A stretch of 64,000 bases of DNA from Alkalihalobacillus trypoxylicola (GTDB taxonomy: Bacteria; Bacillota; Bacilli; Bacillales; Bacillaceae_D): contig NZ_LTAO01000023.1 of the NCBI RefSeq assembly GCF_001590785.1, positions 328,100 to 392,099 on the forward strand, read 5' to 3'. Both the position numbers and the translations under genes were made by a program. The notes below the pieces were generated by a model. The model saw only the letters and a list, made by a program, of their open reading frames with translations, made no database searches and had not been told where the DNA came from. Positions 63,420-64,000 of the stretch are shown piece after piece. Every line of letters begins with the position of its first letter. Within the stretch, counting starts at the first letter, position 1.

Positions 63420-63610
63420 CCAATTAGGGTTTTGATTTTCACTTTTGGTAGTTGCTTTCCCAAGGGCTTGTCTTCAGCTAACTCCGACTACGCTGAGCTT
63501 CGTCAGAGTGGATCTTCAGACTGCGCTCTTCCTTTAGGAGTCACTACCTACCGTTTCAATCAACGAGTTAATTCACTTATAGAGCCATTATGAAATTCAC
63601 TAATTTAATA
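63420..63610 (+). repeat. Dispersed structured repeat, copy D (tandem with C)
   Basis: Same core as C with small changes (TTGGTAGTTGC for TAGGTAGATGC; ACTCCGAC in the hairpin arm), then the TATAGAGCCATTATGAAATT block also found after A and B. C and D together look like a local duplication. The 727-bp gap after the 62717 gene is filled almost wholly by C, D and E2. Confidence 0.85.
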
Positions 63611-63620
63611 AAACAAAGCA

Positions 63621-63850
63621 AAAAAGAGGATGAGACAATACTCATGAACAAACGTTTCCTCCCATGTTAGGTGCCCGGCTGTCCGCTAGCTTACGCCTTT
63701 CACAGAGAATCTACCCTATCAAAAAAACCCTCCTTGTTTCACAGTAAGGAGGGTTCGTGATTAGTTCTTAATGTTTGCATCCATTAAACATCATTTCAAT
63801 TTTTTCTCATGTGGTGATTTTAAAACAGGTTTTGTCCTGGTATCTTTCTC
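63621..63850 (-). repeat. Terminator-bearing repeat, family E, copy 2
   Basis: Read leftward it begins ACCAGGACAAAACC and ends ATTGTCTCATCCTC. It contains a hairpin with arms CCCTCCTT/AAGGAGGG (about 63726-63756) followed by seven T bases. It lies 14 bp past the stop of the LPXTA protein, in the same orientation to it as E1 has to the FMN reductase. It lacks the 105-bp middle part of E1. Confidence 0.85.
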
Positions 63851-63863
63851 ATCAGTTCTTACA

Positions 63864-64000
63864 TTAAAATTTTTCTCTCAATTTTCTATTATAGTAAAAT
63901 ACGGCAGATAGACTAAGTAAGATTAAACCTAACAATATAAATAGATAAGATGATGTAGCGGTTTTCGGTAAAAGAGAATTCGTTTCCTCATTAGGATTTT
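63864..64000 (-). CDS. C-terminus of an LPXTA/LPXTG-type cell-wall-anchored protein (partial)
   Basis: The minus strand from the window edge reads NPNEETNSLLPKTATSSYLF, then a hydrophobic run (about 17 residues) and a basic tail NRKLREKF before the stop. This is a complete sortase signal: LPKTA motif, membrane span and positive tail. LPXTA rather than LPXTG points to a class D-type (SrtC-like) sortase used by some Bacilli. The rest of the protein lies outside the window. Confidence 0.85.
   Translation of the reverse strand, partial: NPNEETNSLLPKTATSSYLFILLGLILLSLSAVFYYNRKLREKF

Noticed and set aside
63224-63610. Tandem repeats C and D as a CRISPR array
   Set aside because: Only two units of about 150 bp, no short regular repeat with unique spacers and no cas genes nearby.

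Overview
The window looks like chromosome from a spore-forming, low-GC Gram-positive of the Bacillaceae. The evidence is a tricistronic GerA-type germinant-receptor operon, strong GGAGG ribosome sites, Bacillus-style promoters, a T-box leader, a PyrR attenuator, cre (CcpA) boxes, an ECF sigma/anti-sigma pair and an LPXTA sortase signal. The genus cannot be fixed from the sequence. No phage, transposase, CRISPR array, rRNA or tRNA gene was seen.

Layout. 1-47: start of a leftward gene, probably a nucleoside transporter. 0.2-5.9 kb: a TetR-controlled operon with a DrrAB-type exporter and a MacB/FtsX-type ABC system. 6.3-8.9 kb: carboxynorspermidine synthase and decarboxylase (spermidine synthesis). 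9.0-10.5 kb: malate:quinone oxidoreductase. 10.8-15.2 kb: a leftward operon of SAM hydrolase plus an ECF transporter, behind a methionine-type T-box. 15.2-26 kb: a plant-polysaccharide region with a sugar ABC importer, LacI regulator, GH43 enzyme, Gfo/Idh dehydrogenase, sugar isomerase and AraC regulator. The importer operon lies between two direct copies of a dispersed repeat. 26-30 kb: an FMN reductase, a repeat, a candidate small RNA, an overlapping pair of half-sigma factors and a 375-residue beta-rich protein of unknown function. 30-33.7 kb: two ABC transporters under a YtrA-type GntR repressor. 33.8-37.9 kb: germination receptor. 38-40.8 kb: codBA with a PyrR-type leader. 41-45.7 kb: a lone solute-binding lipoprotein and a double-module hybrid histidine kinase. 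45.9-50 kb: a lipoprotein, a GH29 fucosidase, and an ECF sigma factor with its membrane partner. 50-61.4 kb: an oligopeptide ABC transporter with two hydrolases, divergent from a LysR regulator and an ATC hydrolase/N-carbamoylase pair that should release cysteine. 61.5-62.5 kb: a GH43-like protein. 63.2-63.9 kb: repeats, then the C-terminus of an LPXTA wall protein.

How the genes work together. Three loci (15.2-26, 46.7-48.2 and 61.5-62.5 kb) serve plant or algal glycan use, two of them with cre-like sites at the promoter. A second theme is sulfur and methionine recycling: SAM hydrolase plus ECF transporter under Met T-box control, and thiazoline or carbamoyl-cysteine hydrolysis next to a peptide importer. 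The least explained parts are the split sigma factor with its neighbour, and two repeat families. One family is a structured element of about 150 bp in four copies. The other is a terminator-bearing element that sits just past gene ends.
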